Assembly: GCA_937925635.1 (NCBI GenBank)
Contig: CALALX010000100.1
Span: forward strand, 1 to 18,001
Reading direction: 5' to 3'
Source: an uncultured Caulobacter sp.
Lineage (GTDB): Bacteria; Pseudomonadota; Alphaproteobacteria; Caulobacterales; Caulobacteraceae
DNA: 18,001 nucleotides
Both the position numbers and the translations under genes were made by a program. Shown piece by piece: positions 7,761 to 13,455 of the stretch. A model generated the notes under the pieces. It was not told the origin of the DNA and did not search any database. It saw only the letters and a program-made list of their open reading frames with translations. The stretch's first letter is position 1, and every line of letters begins with the position of its first letter.

Positions 7761-8073
7761 CCGGATCGGGGACGGGGCGCGGGCAGCGGCGTCGCCAATC
7801 CGTCGGTGGCATGCTTTCCCTCAGCGCCGGAGAGGACCACGCCCACGGCCTTCTGAGAGGGCGATCGGGCTCACAGTCGGTCCGGCCGGGCAATGGCAGC
7901 GGCCGACTATTTTCCGGCGCGGCCCAGGGGGCCGCTTTCCATCGCGAAGCAAAATAGCCGGCCTTAGCCATCAAGGCCCTCGCTGCGCTCAGGCTGCCAG
8001 TCCGTCCCGCCGGTGAGCCTTCGTCGCCACGAAGGCCGCGATGGGCGCGGCCGATCCGACGAGGAAAGCCGCG
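7761..8073 (+). other. gene-free region between Toprim and DUF2493 genes
   Basis: There is no credible coding sequence. The notable content is the nested hairpin at 7893-7971. The rest is GC-rich without a clear promoter or terminator. The region ends in GAGGAAA (8061-8067), the ribosome binding site of the DUF2493 gene. Confidence 0.6.
7893..7971 (+). other. 79-base nested hairpin element
   Basis: Basal arms ATGGC (7893-7897) and GCCAT (7967-7971) pair, followed by a symmetric 3x3 internal loop. The main stem is GGCCGACTATTTT (7901-7913) with AAAATAGCCGGCC (7951-7963), 12 of 13 paired. Inside sits a second perfect stem GCGGCCC/GGGCCGC with loop AGG (7919-7925 and 7929-7935). The A/T core in a GC-rich setting stands out. 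It could be a folded leader RNA or a cruciform DNA site. Confidence 0.6.
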
Positions 8074-9003
8074 ATGACCACCGACCATGACGACGAATTC
8101 GAGCCGCACCACAGCTCATCCCCGACCGACCAGGTCCTCCACGAACTCCAGCTCTATGGCTACCGTCCCTTCAACGACGAGCCCGATCCAAGGCCACTTC
8201 CAGAAGCGAACACCCTCGCGGGCAGCATCTCCGACATCTTCGACGCCCTCGTGGTGGCGCTTTCAGACACACGCCTCGAACCCGACCTCGAGGACCTGCT
8301 CTGGTCAACGGTGAATGTCTTCCACCGCGCCATCGACCGGATCGAGCGCGAACTCGACGATAACGAGCTGGCTCAACAGCGCTCGCAACGGGAACAGGAC
8401 GGCAGCGAGGTCAAGTCCGTCGAGCTGGAGCGGCTGACTGCGGAAGGTCAAACGCTGATAGAGCGGCGCAACGCCTTCGAGCTGATGCGCGACCAGGCCG
8501 CCGACCAGTTCGAGCACCACACCCGTTCAGCCTGGCGGCCGCGCAACGGGTCGAGGGTCAACCATCGCAACCTGACCTCGGCGATGATCGACAGCCGTGA
8601 TTTCCTGGCGGCGAAGAAGCGCGCCGACAACCAGGTGCTCCTGCCCGCGGGACCGAAGGTGGCATTGACCGGCGGGCTCGAGTTCAACGATCACCGGCTG
8701 GTCTGGGCCAAGCTCGATCAGGTCCACGCCAAGCACCCCGACATGGTGCTGCTGCACGGCGGATCGCCCAAGGGCGCCGAGCTGATCGCCGCCAAATGGG
8801 CCGACAGTCGCAAGGTCCCGCAGATCGCCTTCAAGCCCGACTGGACGAAGCACGCCAAGGCCGCACCGTTCAAACGCAACGACACATTGCTGGAGACTCT
8901 ACCGATCGGCGTCCTGCACTTCCCCGGCACCGGCATCCAGGACAACCTCGCCGACAAGGCGAAGAAGCTCGGCATCCCGGTCTGGAAGTTCGGCGGCGCG
9001 TGA
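8074..9003 (+). CDS. DUF2493 (YspA/SLOG superfamily) protein
   Basis: This 309-residue protein has a helical, charged N-terminal part (about 1-180) and a C-terminal DUF2493 domain (about 194-309), a Rossmann-like nucleotide-binding fold of the SLOG superfamily. Visible signatures are KVALTGGLEFND at the first strand and LLHGGSPKGAELIAAKWA at the phosphate-binding loop. The domain ends VWKFGGA. SLOG proteins are predicted to bind nucleotides or nucleotide-derived signals, but the ligand here is unknown. An ATG 33 bases upstream is in frame; the one at 8074 is preferred because GAGGAAA lies six bases before it. The stop codon sits inside the loop of a terminator-like hairpin. Confidence 0.85.
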   Translation: MTTDHDDEFEPHHSSSPTDQVLHELQLYGYRPFNDEPDPRPLPEANTLAGSISDIFDALVVALSDTRLEPDLEDLLWSTVNVFHRAIDRIERELDDNELAQQRSQREQDGSEVKSVELERLTAEGQTLIERRNAFELMRDQAADQFEHHTRSAWRPRNGSRVNHRNLTSAMIDSRDFLAAKKRADNQVLLPAGPKVALTGGLEFNDHRLVWAKLDQVHAKHPDMVLLHGGSPKGAELIAAKWADSRKVPQIAFKPDWTKHAKAAPFKRNDTLLETLPIGVLHFPGTGIQDNLADKAKKLGIPVWKFGGA

Positions 9004-9020
9004 GCGCCGCCTTCTCTTCC
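8992..9020 (+). terminator. terminator-like hairpin spanning the DUF2493 stop codon
   Basis: GGCGGCGC (8992-8999) pairs perfectly with GCGCCGCC (9004-9011). The four-base loop GTGA contains the TGA stop. A pyrimidine-rich tail TTCTCTTCC follows. The next gene is convergent, so termination here is expected. Confidence 0.6.
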
Positions 9021-9078
9021 TCCGCAATGACGTGAAACCGGGAAGGCGGATCGGCGGCTTTCCGCGCGGAGCCGTCTT

Positions 9079-9288
9079 TCAGTCTGGCTCCCCCGTAACG
9101 GCGATCCGCGCCGCGCGCGCATAGTGCGCCAGCTCCGTGTCGTTCTCGATCAAGCCGTCCAGTAGCGCCTTCATGTCGGTTTGATCGGACGCCGATTGAA
9201 ACGGGCCCGGCTGCCGCTCGATCGTCAGCACCGCAATCGCGAGCGCCTTCTTCACCAGATGCAGCTCGCGTCCCGTGAACTCCGCCAT
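9079..9288 (-). CDS. small conserved hypothetical protein
   Basis: This 69-residue protein, mostly helical and without membrane segments, begins MAEFTGRELHLVKKALAIAV and ends IAVTGEPD. No function is recognised. The reading frame is open upstream to 9420 with further ATGs at 9309 and 9306. The start at 9288 is chosen because GAGG lies eight bases before it on the minus strand, whereas the upstream ATGs have poorer spacing from AAGGTG. It is convergent with the DUF2493 gene and divergent from the next small gene. Confidence 0.6.
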   Translation of the reverse strand: MAEFTGRELHLVKKALAIAVLTIERQPGPFQSASDQTDMKALLDGLIENDTELAHYARAARIAVTGEPD

Positions 9289-9607
9289 GCCGCGTGCCTC
9301 AGCCATCATGTCGACCCGTAAACGCACCTTAGCCGATCGGTCGGAGCACCGTGACGATAACGATGTTCCTCGCACTGCCGCTGAGGGCTTCGAGAGCCGC
9401 TCGTGATCGGCGGGCGCCACCCGCGTCTATCAGCGCTGATCCTTGGTCCGGCCAGGGGCCTGACGCCATCAACCCGCAGGGGGTCGGCTTACGCTGCCGC
9501 GTGCCGCCGCTTGGTCTTCGCCTACGCGGTGATTGCGGCCTCTGGCCGAACACATCGGGCGCCTGTCGCGCGGGGATGGTCCCCGCCTCAGCACAGGAGC
9601 CGGATCA
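9289..9607. other. divergent intergenic region
   Basis: The region between two small divergent genes holds no convincing coding sequence. Its one clear structure is a perfect hairpin GCGGGGA/TCCCCGC with loop TGG (9570-9576 and 9580-9586), nine bases upstream of the ribosome binding site AGGAG (9595-9599) of the following gene. No confident promoter boxes were found. Confidence 0.5.
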
Positions 9608-9775
9608 ATGTCTCAAGCCCTCGCATTCGCCAACGGCTGGAACCTCGCCACCACACTCATGGTCTGCGTCGTCGTCTTTCATGCTGACGCTGGCAACTAC
9701 GGCGTCATGCTCGCCGCCGAATATGACGGCGATCCCGCCGCCGTGATCCACGAATTCGACCCCTTCCAACCATGA
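9608..9775 (+). CDS. small conserved hypothetical protein
   Basis: This 55-residue protein has a hydrophobic N-terminal half (LATTLMVCVVVFHADAG) and an acidic C-terminus ending EYDGDPAAVIHEFDPFQP. The start is supported by AGGAG eight bases upstream. No function is recognised. The single hydrophobic stretch is short for a transmembrane helix and may be a buried strand or helix. A strong hairpin precedes the ribosome binding site and an intrinsic terminator follows, so it looks like a single-gene unit. Confidence 0.6.
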   Translation: MSQALAFANGWNLATTLMVCVVVFHADAGNYGVMLAAEYDGDPAAVIHEFDPFQP

Positions 9776-9810
9776 AAGGGGCGGTCCGCCAAGCAAGCTG
9801 CACCGCCGAA

Positions 9811-9846
9811 CGCCAGCGGGATTTCCACTCCCGCTGGCGCCTGTTT
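9811..9846 (+). terminator. intrinsic terminator after the 55-residue gene
   Basis: An 11-bp perfect stem, CGCCAGCGGGA (9811-9821) with TCCCGCTGGCG (9829-9839) and loop TTTCCAC, is followed by CCTGTTTT. It isolates the small gene upstream from the membrane protein gene downstream. Confidence 0.8.
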
Positions 9847-9924
9847 TCATCTATACTTTCGCTCGCGCCGCGGTGGTGGTGGAAGGCGCGACCGTCAGAC
9901 ATTTTCTCACGGGAGACCATCGCC

Positions 9925-10368
9925 ATGATCTTCATTGGTATCATCGCCAGCATCGCCGCGATCGGCGTTCTCTGCTGCTTGCTGTTCTATTTCGCGGTCT
10001 ATGCGCTGCCCGTGTTCGCTGGCGTCACAGTCGGCGCATGGGCTTACGGCACAGGCGCGGGATGGCTCGGAGCAATTGTCGTCGGATTTGTCGCCGGCTT
10101 GGTCACTCTCGGCGTCGGCCAGCTCCTGCTCTTGTTCGCGAAGCCGCTCTGGCTGAAGCTCGCGATCGTGATCGCTTTCGTCGCGCCCGCCGCAATCGCC
10201 GGCTACCACGCCACCCACGGCATCGTGAAACACACCATGCCGTCCGAGACGTGGCAGATCATCTTCTCTGTGATCGGCGCCATTGCAGTCGGCGTCACCG
10301 CGTTCGTTCGCGTGACGACGTTGGCTGGGACCGCGCCCTCGGGACAAGGCGGCATGGCGCGCGCTTAA
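9925..10368 (+). CDS. small integral membrane protein
   Basis: This 147-residue protein has about four hydrophobic segments: near residues 1-35, 45-70, 76-95 and 108-128, in a pattern of small residues and leucine, isoleucine and valine. The N-terminus begins MIFIGIIASIAAIGVLCCLL. No catalytic or transporter signature is visible and no function is recognised. GGGAG lies nine bases before the ATG; the frame is open upstream but that part is not membrane-like and overlaps the terminator. It may belong to the conjugation or entry-exclusion functions of the element, but this is only inferred from location. Confidence 0.72.
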   Translation: MIFIGIIASIAAIGVLCCLLFYFAVYALPVFAGVTVGAWAYGTGAGWLGAIVVGFVAGLVTLGVGQLLLLFAKPLWLKLAIVIAFVAPAAIAGYHATHGIVKHTMPSETWQIIFSVIGAIAVGVTAFVRVTTLAGTAPSGQGGMARA

Positions 10369-10949
10369 GCGCGCTGCACCGAAAGGGCGGACGAGCAAGG
10401 CTTGCATACGCCGCCCTAGTCGTTTGTTGGCGCGACGATGCCATCGAGCCCTCTCGACTAGACTTGAGCAGCCCACATCGAAGCCGGCCGGGAACGCAAG
10501 CCAATCGGCGAAGCTGCTCGCTCAACACCACAATGGTGAATCCTGAGACGTCTTTCGTCTACGCGGCCCGGGCGACGCTCCCCTTTCACCAGCCGGGCGC
10601 GGGTACGGAATGCCGTGCTGAACGTGCCGGTCCAGTGGGGAAGGCGACGGGTCGGCCACGTTCTCCTCGAAACACCTCTGTCAAATCGAGCACTCCAAGC
10701 GACCTCTTCGATGGGCTGATCTGGCCGAAGGCCGGCTGCGCCTCGACCGCCTATGCCGCAATGGCGCCGATCGACTTTCTTCCCCTGCCGGCTGCGCCGG
10801 CATTCCTCGCGAAACAACAAAGTCGCCTGGCTGCCATCCTCCGCTGCGCTTCGGCCTGCAAGCAGGTGCGCCGCCGATCGCCCCCGGCCAACCGATCGCC
10901 ATCGAGGCCGCATGGTGCGGGCTCGAAACAGAGATCAAGGAGAACTACC
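10369..10949 (+). other. 581-base region without a supported gene
   Basis: Open frames exist on both strands but are rich in Arg, Ser, Ala and Pro without family resemblance or ribosome binding sites. Structures seen include GGGCGG/CCGCCC around 10380-10420, CACCA/TGGTG (10527-10539), AGACG/CGTCT (10546-10560) and TGCCGGC/GCCGGCA with loop TGC (10786-10792 and 10796-10802). The last lies about 150 bases before the DUF736 gene and may belong to its leader. Confidence 0.5.
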
Positions 10950-11273
10950 ATGGCGACCATCGGCACCTTCAAGAAGACCGGCAACGAGTTCACCGGCCAA
11001 ATCGTCACCCTCAGCGTCCAGGCGAAGAACGTCCGCATCGTTCCCGAGGCCAACCGCTCCGGCGAGAACGCCCCCAGCCACCGCGTCTTCGTGGGCCGCG
11101 TCGAGATCGGCGCCGCCTGGGCCAAGCGCTCCAACGAGGGTCGCGACTATCTGGGCCTCAAGCTCGACGATCCGAGCTTCACCGCTCCGATCTACGCCAA
11201 CCTCTTCGACGACGAGGACGGCGAGGGCTACAGCCTGATCTGGTCCCGCCCCAACGGCCGCCGCGCCGACTAA
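10950..11273 (+). CDS. DUF736 protein, first copy
   Basis: This 107-residue DUF736 protein is of a type very frequent on alphaproteobacterial plasmids and ICEs; its function is not established. Family features are the start MATIGTFKKTGNEFTGQI, the ENAPSHRVF segment, the IGAAWAKRSNEGRDYLGLKLDDPSF core and the YSLIWSRP ending. AAGGAGAA lies eight bases before the ATG. The frame is open far upstream, but that portion is not conserved-looking, so the internal ATG is the start. A second divergent copy lies in the ParA-TraF operon. This one is followed by a strong GC hairpin. Confidence 0.88.
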   Translation: MATIGTFKKTGNEFTGQIVTLSVQAKNVRIVPEANRSGENAPSHRVFVGRVEIGAAWAKRSNEGRDYLGLKLDDPSFTAPIYANLFDDEDGEGYSLIWSRPNGRRAD

Positions 11274-11284
11274 CCGCCAGCGAC

Positions 11285-11309
11285 GCCCCGCCCGATCCTC
11301 GGGCGGGGC
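11285..11309 (+). terminator. terminator-like hairpin after the first DUF736 gene
   Basis: GCCCCGCCCGA (11285-11295) pairs perfectly with TCGGGCGGGGC (11299-11309) around loop TCC. The tail AGTCCTTCG has no uniform U-tract, so it may stabilise the 3' end or terminate weakly. The following 137 bases to the XRE gene hold nothing else clear. Confidence 0.55.
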
Positions 11310-11446
11310 AGTCCTTCGAGGCCCTGCCGAGGCGCGCACGCGCAACCACATCGAGGCTGGCCCGACGGGCTGGCTTCCGGCTTTGCGCTTCTCCGACAAT
11401 CCGGTCGCCGACCTAGAGTGCGGACTGTCATGCGACGGGCGTAGAG

Positions 11447-11674
11447 TCAGGTTTCAGCGTCCTCCACCATCTCATCCAGGAGATCGGCGGGTCTCACACC
11501 CAACGCTTCCGACAAATGCCACATCGTCAACAGCGTGACGTTCTGCTGGCCCCGCTCCATGCCGCTCACATAGGCGCGGTCCACACCCATTTTCACGGCG
11601 ACCGCCTCCTGACTCAGACCGGCCGCGACGCGATACCTCCTGACGTTGGCTCCAAAAACTCTGCGAATGTCCAT
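11447..11674 (-). CDS. qseC: XRE-family regulator, QseC-like
   Basis: This 75-residue protein consists mainly of a Cro/C1-type helix-turn-helix (about 8-60): RRYRVAAGLSQEAVAVKMGV, then DRAYVSGMERGQQNVTLLTMWHLSEALGV. It is divergent from a small DUF2285 gene, with a perfect inverted repeat overlapping both predicted -10 boxes between them. That arrangement is the one known for qseC-qseM in the Mesorhizobium ICEMlSymR7A, where the XRE protein QseC binds overlapping promoters and sets the level of the antiactivator QseM. The ATG start is chosen over an in-frame TTG six codons upstream; no good ribosome binding site is present, so expression may be weak. The family is firm and the QseC name is by synteny. 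Confidence 0.82.
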   Translation of the reverse strand: MDIRRVFGANVRRYRVAAGLSQEAVAVKMGVDRAYVSGMERGQQNVTLLTMWHLSEALGVRPADLLDEMVEDAET

Positions 11675-11696
11675 CCGCAGGATAGGAGACAATCGA

Positions 11697-11723
11697 GTAT
11701 TATATCGCTACGTGTTATAATAC
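11697..11723. promoter_or_regulatory. operator with two opposed -10 boxes
   Basis: GTATTATA (11697-11704) and TATAATAC (11716-11723) form a perfect 8-bp inverted repeat with an 11-base spacer. Each arm supplies a consensus TATAAT: 11716-11721 reading right toward the DUF2285 gene and 11699-11704 on the minus strand toward the XRE gene. Neither has a good -35 box at 17-18 bases. One protein bound here would touch both promoters. Confidence 0.75.
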
Positions 11724-11860
11724 ACGGCCATAGGCCCTTGCTCTGATGCTGCAAGTGGGTTGACGCGATGCGTGAAAAGCATCGGGAAATTTCAGCTATC
11801 GGTCTGGTTTGCAGTTGCGCTGCAGATACGATCAGTTAACCAAACGAGATGGGCGCGTCC

Positions 11861-12124
11861 ATGACTGTCAGCACCTTTGAGGATCGTCCGCCCGACGGCG
11901 ACAGCGTAACGAGCTACGACGAATGCCACCTCGCTCTCTATATTCGGCTCCTGGACGCCGCCGCCGAGGGCGCCGACTGGCGTGAGGCCGTGCAGATTCT
12001 ATTCGGACTCGATCCTGGTCAGGATGCTGACCGCGCGCGAAGGGTTCATGACAGCCATCTCGCCCGCGCCCGCTGGATGACCACCACGGGCTATCGCGAT
12101 CTCCTCCGCCCTCGCGTGTCCTAA
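11861..12124 (+). CDS. qseM: stand-alone DUF2285 protein, QseM-like antiactivator
   Basis: This 87-residue protein is essentially one DUF2285 domain. Its core (LYIRLLDAAAEGADWREAV, then ARRVHDSHLARARWM, then GYRDLLRP) aligns by eye with the C-terminal domain of the frameshifted gene downstream (MVRALDGQSSGATYREIAGV, then GGYLRLLAG). In ICEMlSymR7A the small DUF2285 protein QseM binds and blocks both TraR and the activator FseA. The same gene order here (XRE gene, divergent DUF2285 gene, then split DUF6499/DUF2285 gene) supports that role against the downstream activator. An ATG at 11849 is in frame; neither start has a strong ribosome binding site and 11861 is preferred only because it removes four unconserved residues. 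Confidence 0.72.
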   Translation: MTVSTFEDRPPDGDSVTSYDECHLALYIRLLDAAAEGADWREAVQILFGLDPGQDADRARRVHDSHLARARWMTTTGYRDLLRPRVS

Positions 12125-12248
12125 ATCAAGACACGCCTTGAGATTGTAGTAGGCATCGCGCCGTCCAGATTCGGGGACTTCCGTCCAAATCTCGTCAGCG
12201 GCAACTCTTCGCACGGAGGGGGCACTCCGCGCGGACGAGGAGACGCGT

Positions 12249-12473
12249 ATGGCCGAGCCGCCTGATTGGCGATTGCAACAAACCGAACGCGCCCTGAACC
12301 GACTTGAGCGGCAAGGGTTCGCGTGGGAATTTCTGCGCCGCAATCCCGACTATCGCAGTGACTACAGCCGTCTGCGCAGTACACCGGCAAGTCGGCGAGG
12401 CGCCTCGCAAAGGAGTGCCGCTCCTCAATGGGGGTTACGATTTCCTGATCGATCCCGACCGCTCCGCTCATGA
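12249..12473 (+). CDS. zero-frame short product of the fseA-like gene (DUF6499 only)
   Basis: Without frameshifting, ribosomes continue nine codons beyond the TTT at 12441 and stop at TGA (12471-12473), giving a 74-residue protein with only the DUF6499 part. This corresponds to Msi172 of ICEMlSymR7A. Whether the short product has its own role is unknown; it may be a by-product of keeping FseA scarce. Confidence 0.65.
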   Translation: MAEPPDWRLQQTERALNRLERQGFAWEFLRRNPDYRSDYSRLRSTPASRRGASQRSAAPQWGLRFPDRSRPLRS

Positions 12474-13011
12474 GACCACGGTTTTTTGGCGACCCGAACT
12501 CGTTGCCAGCGTATTGCTGCTTGAAGCCGCGCCAGCCGTGTTTCGGATGGCGCGGCGCCTCGAAGATCTCGACCTCGCCTACGCGACGCTGCAAACCCAA
12601 GACGCCATAGTGCTGGCGGACCCAAGCGGTGACCATCATTTAGTCGTCGGCGCCATCAACCCGACTCAACCGCTCGCCGTGCTTCTGCCGCTCGACGACA
12701 GCTTCAACATCCGCGCCGAAGCGGCGCTGCGATTCCAACGCCGTCTCTTCGGACGCGCCGCCGGTCCGCTACCGCGAGCGCTCTCGCTTACGCCGCGGCA
12801 CCGCCTGCGCCTGGTGCGCATGGTGCGCGCGCTCGACGGCCAATCCTCCGGCGCCACGTACCGCGAGATCGCCGGCGTCCTGTTCGACATGCCCAGCCAG
12901 TCCGCTACCGAATGGAAAACCTCGCCGATCCGCGCGCAGACGATCCGTCTGGTCAAGGACGCCCAGACAATGATGCGCGGCGGCTATCTCCGCTTGCTCG
13001 CCGGCCGCTGA
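12249..13011 (+). CDS. fseA: FseA-like excision activator, DUF6499-DUF2285, made by +1 frameshift
   Basis: Two reading frames together encode one protein. The first (65 codons to the slip) has the DUF6499 motif WEFLRRNPDYRSDY and ends WGLRF. The second resumes LIDPDRSAHETTVFWRPEL and runs through a DUF2285 domain (ALDGQSSGATYREIAGVLFD, then RGGYLRLLAGR), for a fusion of 253 residues. In ICEMlSymR7A the genes msi172 and msi171 are fused by +1 slippage of tRNA-Phe from UUU to UUC in a conserved msi172 motif, giving FseA, which activates the excisionase gene rdfS. The same TTT-C lies at this junction and an excisionase-like gene follows. AGGAG precedes the ATG by six bases. An alternative is a disabled gene or a sequencing insertion, for instance in the GGGGG run at 12430-12434, which would equally restore the frame. 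Confidence 0.8.
12441..12444 (+). promoter_or_regulatory. candidate +1 ribosomal frameshift site TTT-C
   Basis: TTT at 12441-12443 is codon 65 of the upstream frame, encoding the Phe of WGLRF. The next base is C, so tRNA-Phe can re-pair on TTC (12442-12444), and the next codon CTG at 12445 is exactly in the frame of the downstream DUF2285 part. This is the same slip (UUU to UUC) reported for FseA of ICEMlSymR7A. Confidence 0.75.
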
Positions 13012-13027
13012 CCTACGCGCCAACTCG

Positions 13028-13045
13028 CCTCGACCCCTGTCGAGG
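13028..13045 (+). other. hairpin in the region before the excisionase-like gene
   Basis: CCTCGAC (13028-13034) pairs with GTCGAGG (13039-13045) around CCCT, just after the fseA-like stop. There is no U-tract. It may be a weak terminator, or a regulatory site in the 150-base region where an rdfS-type promoter is expected. Confidence 0.4.
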
Positions 13046-13161
13046 GGGTACGCGCTCGCGGGGGCTCCACTCCGTCATCCACCTGGATGCCGATGGTTCG
13101 CCATCGTGGTCGCCGCTTCGCCACCGCTCGCTGGAGGCGCAGCCGACGCCCGGAGGCCGCC

Positions 13162-13455
13162 ATGTCAGCAACGCGACTCGAAACCCCGCCACGCTATCTT
13201 CGCACGCCCGAGGCCGCGCGCTTCCTGGGTTTGTCCGGTCGCACCCTGGAGAAGCATCGCACCTACGGCACCGGACCAGTCTATCGCAAACTTGGCGGCC
13301 GCATCGTCTATGCTCTCGACGACCTTCAGGTCTGGGCGGATCGTGGCACGCGACTCTCCACGTCCGATCCCGGACATGACGTTGTCCATCCCGCCAAGCC
13401 GCACGCGAGACTCACACAGGCGACTCCCGCCCGGCGTGGCGGTGGTGCGTCATGA
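13162..13455 (+). CDS. rdfS: excisionase-like HTH protein, RdfS-like
   Basis: This 97-residue protein has an N-terminal winged helix of the MerR/AlpA excisionase type (HTH_17, about 10-65): YLRTPEAARFLGLSGRTLEKH, then GPVYRKLGGRIVYALDDLQVWAD. The C-terminal tail is basic and probably disordered. GGAGG lies six bases before the ATG. The frame is open upstream to 13087, but without a ribosome binding site. Its stop overlaps the parA start (ATGA), so it heads the transfer operon. In ICEMlSymR7A the equivalent gene rdfS, directly activated by FseA, encodes the recombination directionality factor. The partner integrase seen here is a serine recombinase, so whether this protein directs excision or mainly regulates transfer genes is open. 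Confidence 0.78.
   Translation: MSATRLETPPRYLRTPEAARFLGLSGRTLEKHRTYGTGPVYRKLGGRIVYALDDLQVWADRGTRLSTSDPGHDVVHPAKPHARLTQATPARRGGGAS

Noticed and set aside
10458..10913. 151-residue minus-strand open frame in the gene-free region
   Set aside because: It has no family resemblance, a composition expected of random high-GC sequence, and no ribosome binding site.
9873..10949. Long open frame running in phase into the first DUF736 gene
   Set aside because: The upstream portion overlaps the membrane protein gene, is low-complexity basic sequence, and the DUF736 gene has its own strong ribosome binding site and the usual family start.
11678..11685. Second copy of the GCAGGATA octamer as another oriT nick
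   Set aside because: It lies across the start of the XRE gene with no flanking inverted repeat and no relaxase nearby; an 8-base match is expected by chance at this window size.
12249..13011. Simple pseudogene explanation for the split DUF6499/DUF2285 gene
   Set aside because: Both halves are otherwise intact, the break coincides with the known UUU-C slip position, and the surrounding genes match the FseA circuit. A sequencing insertion remains possible and is noted.
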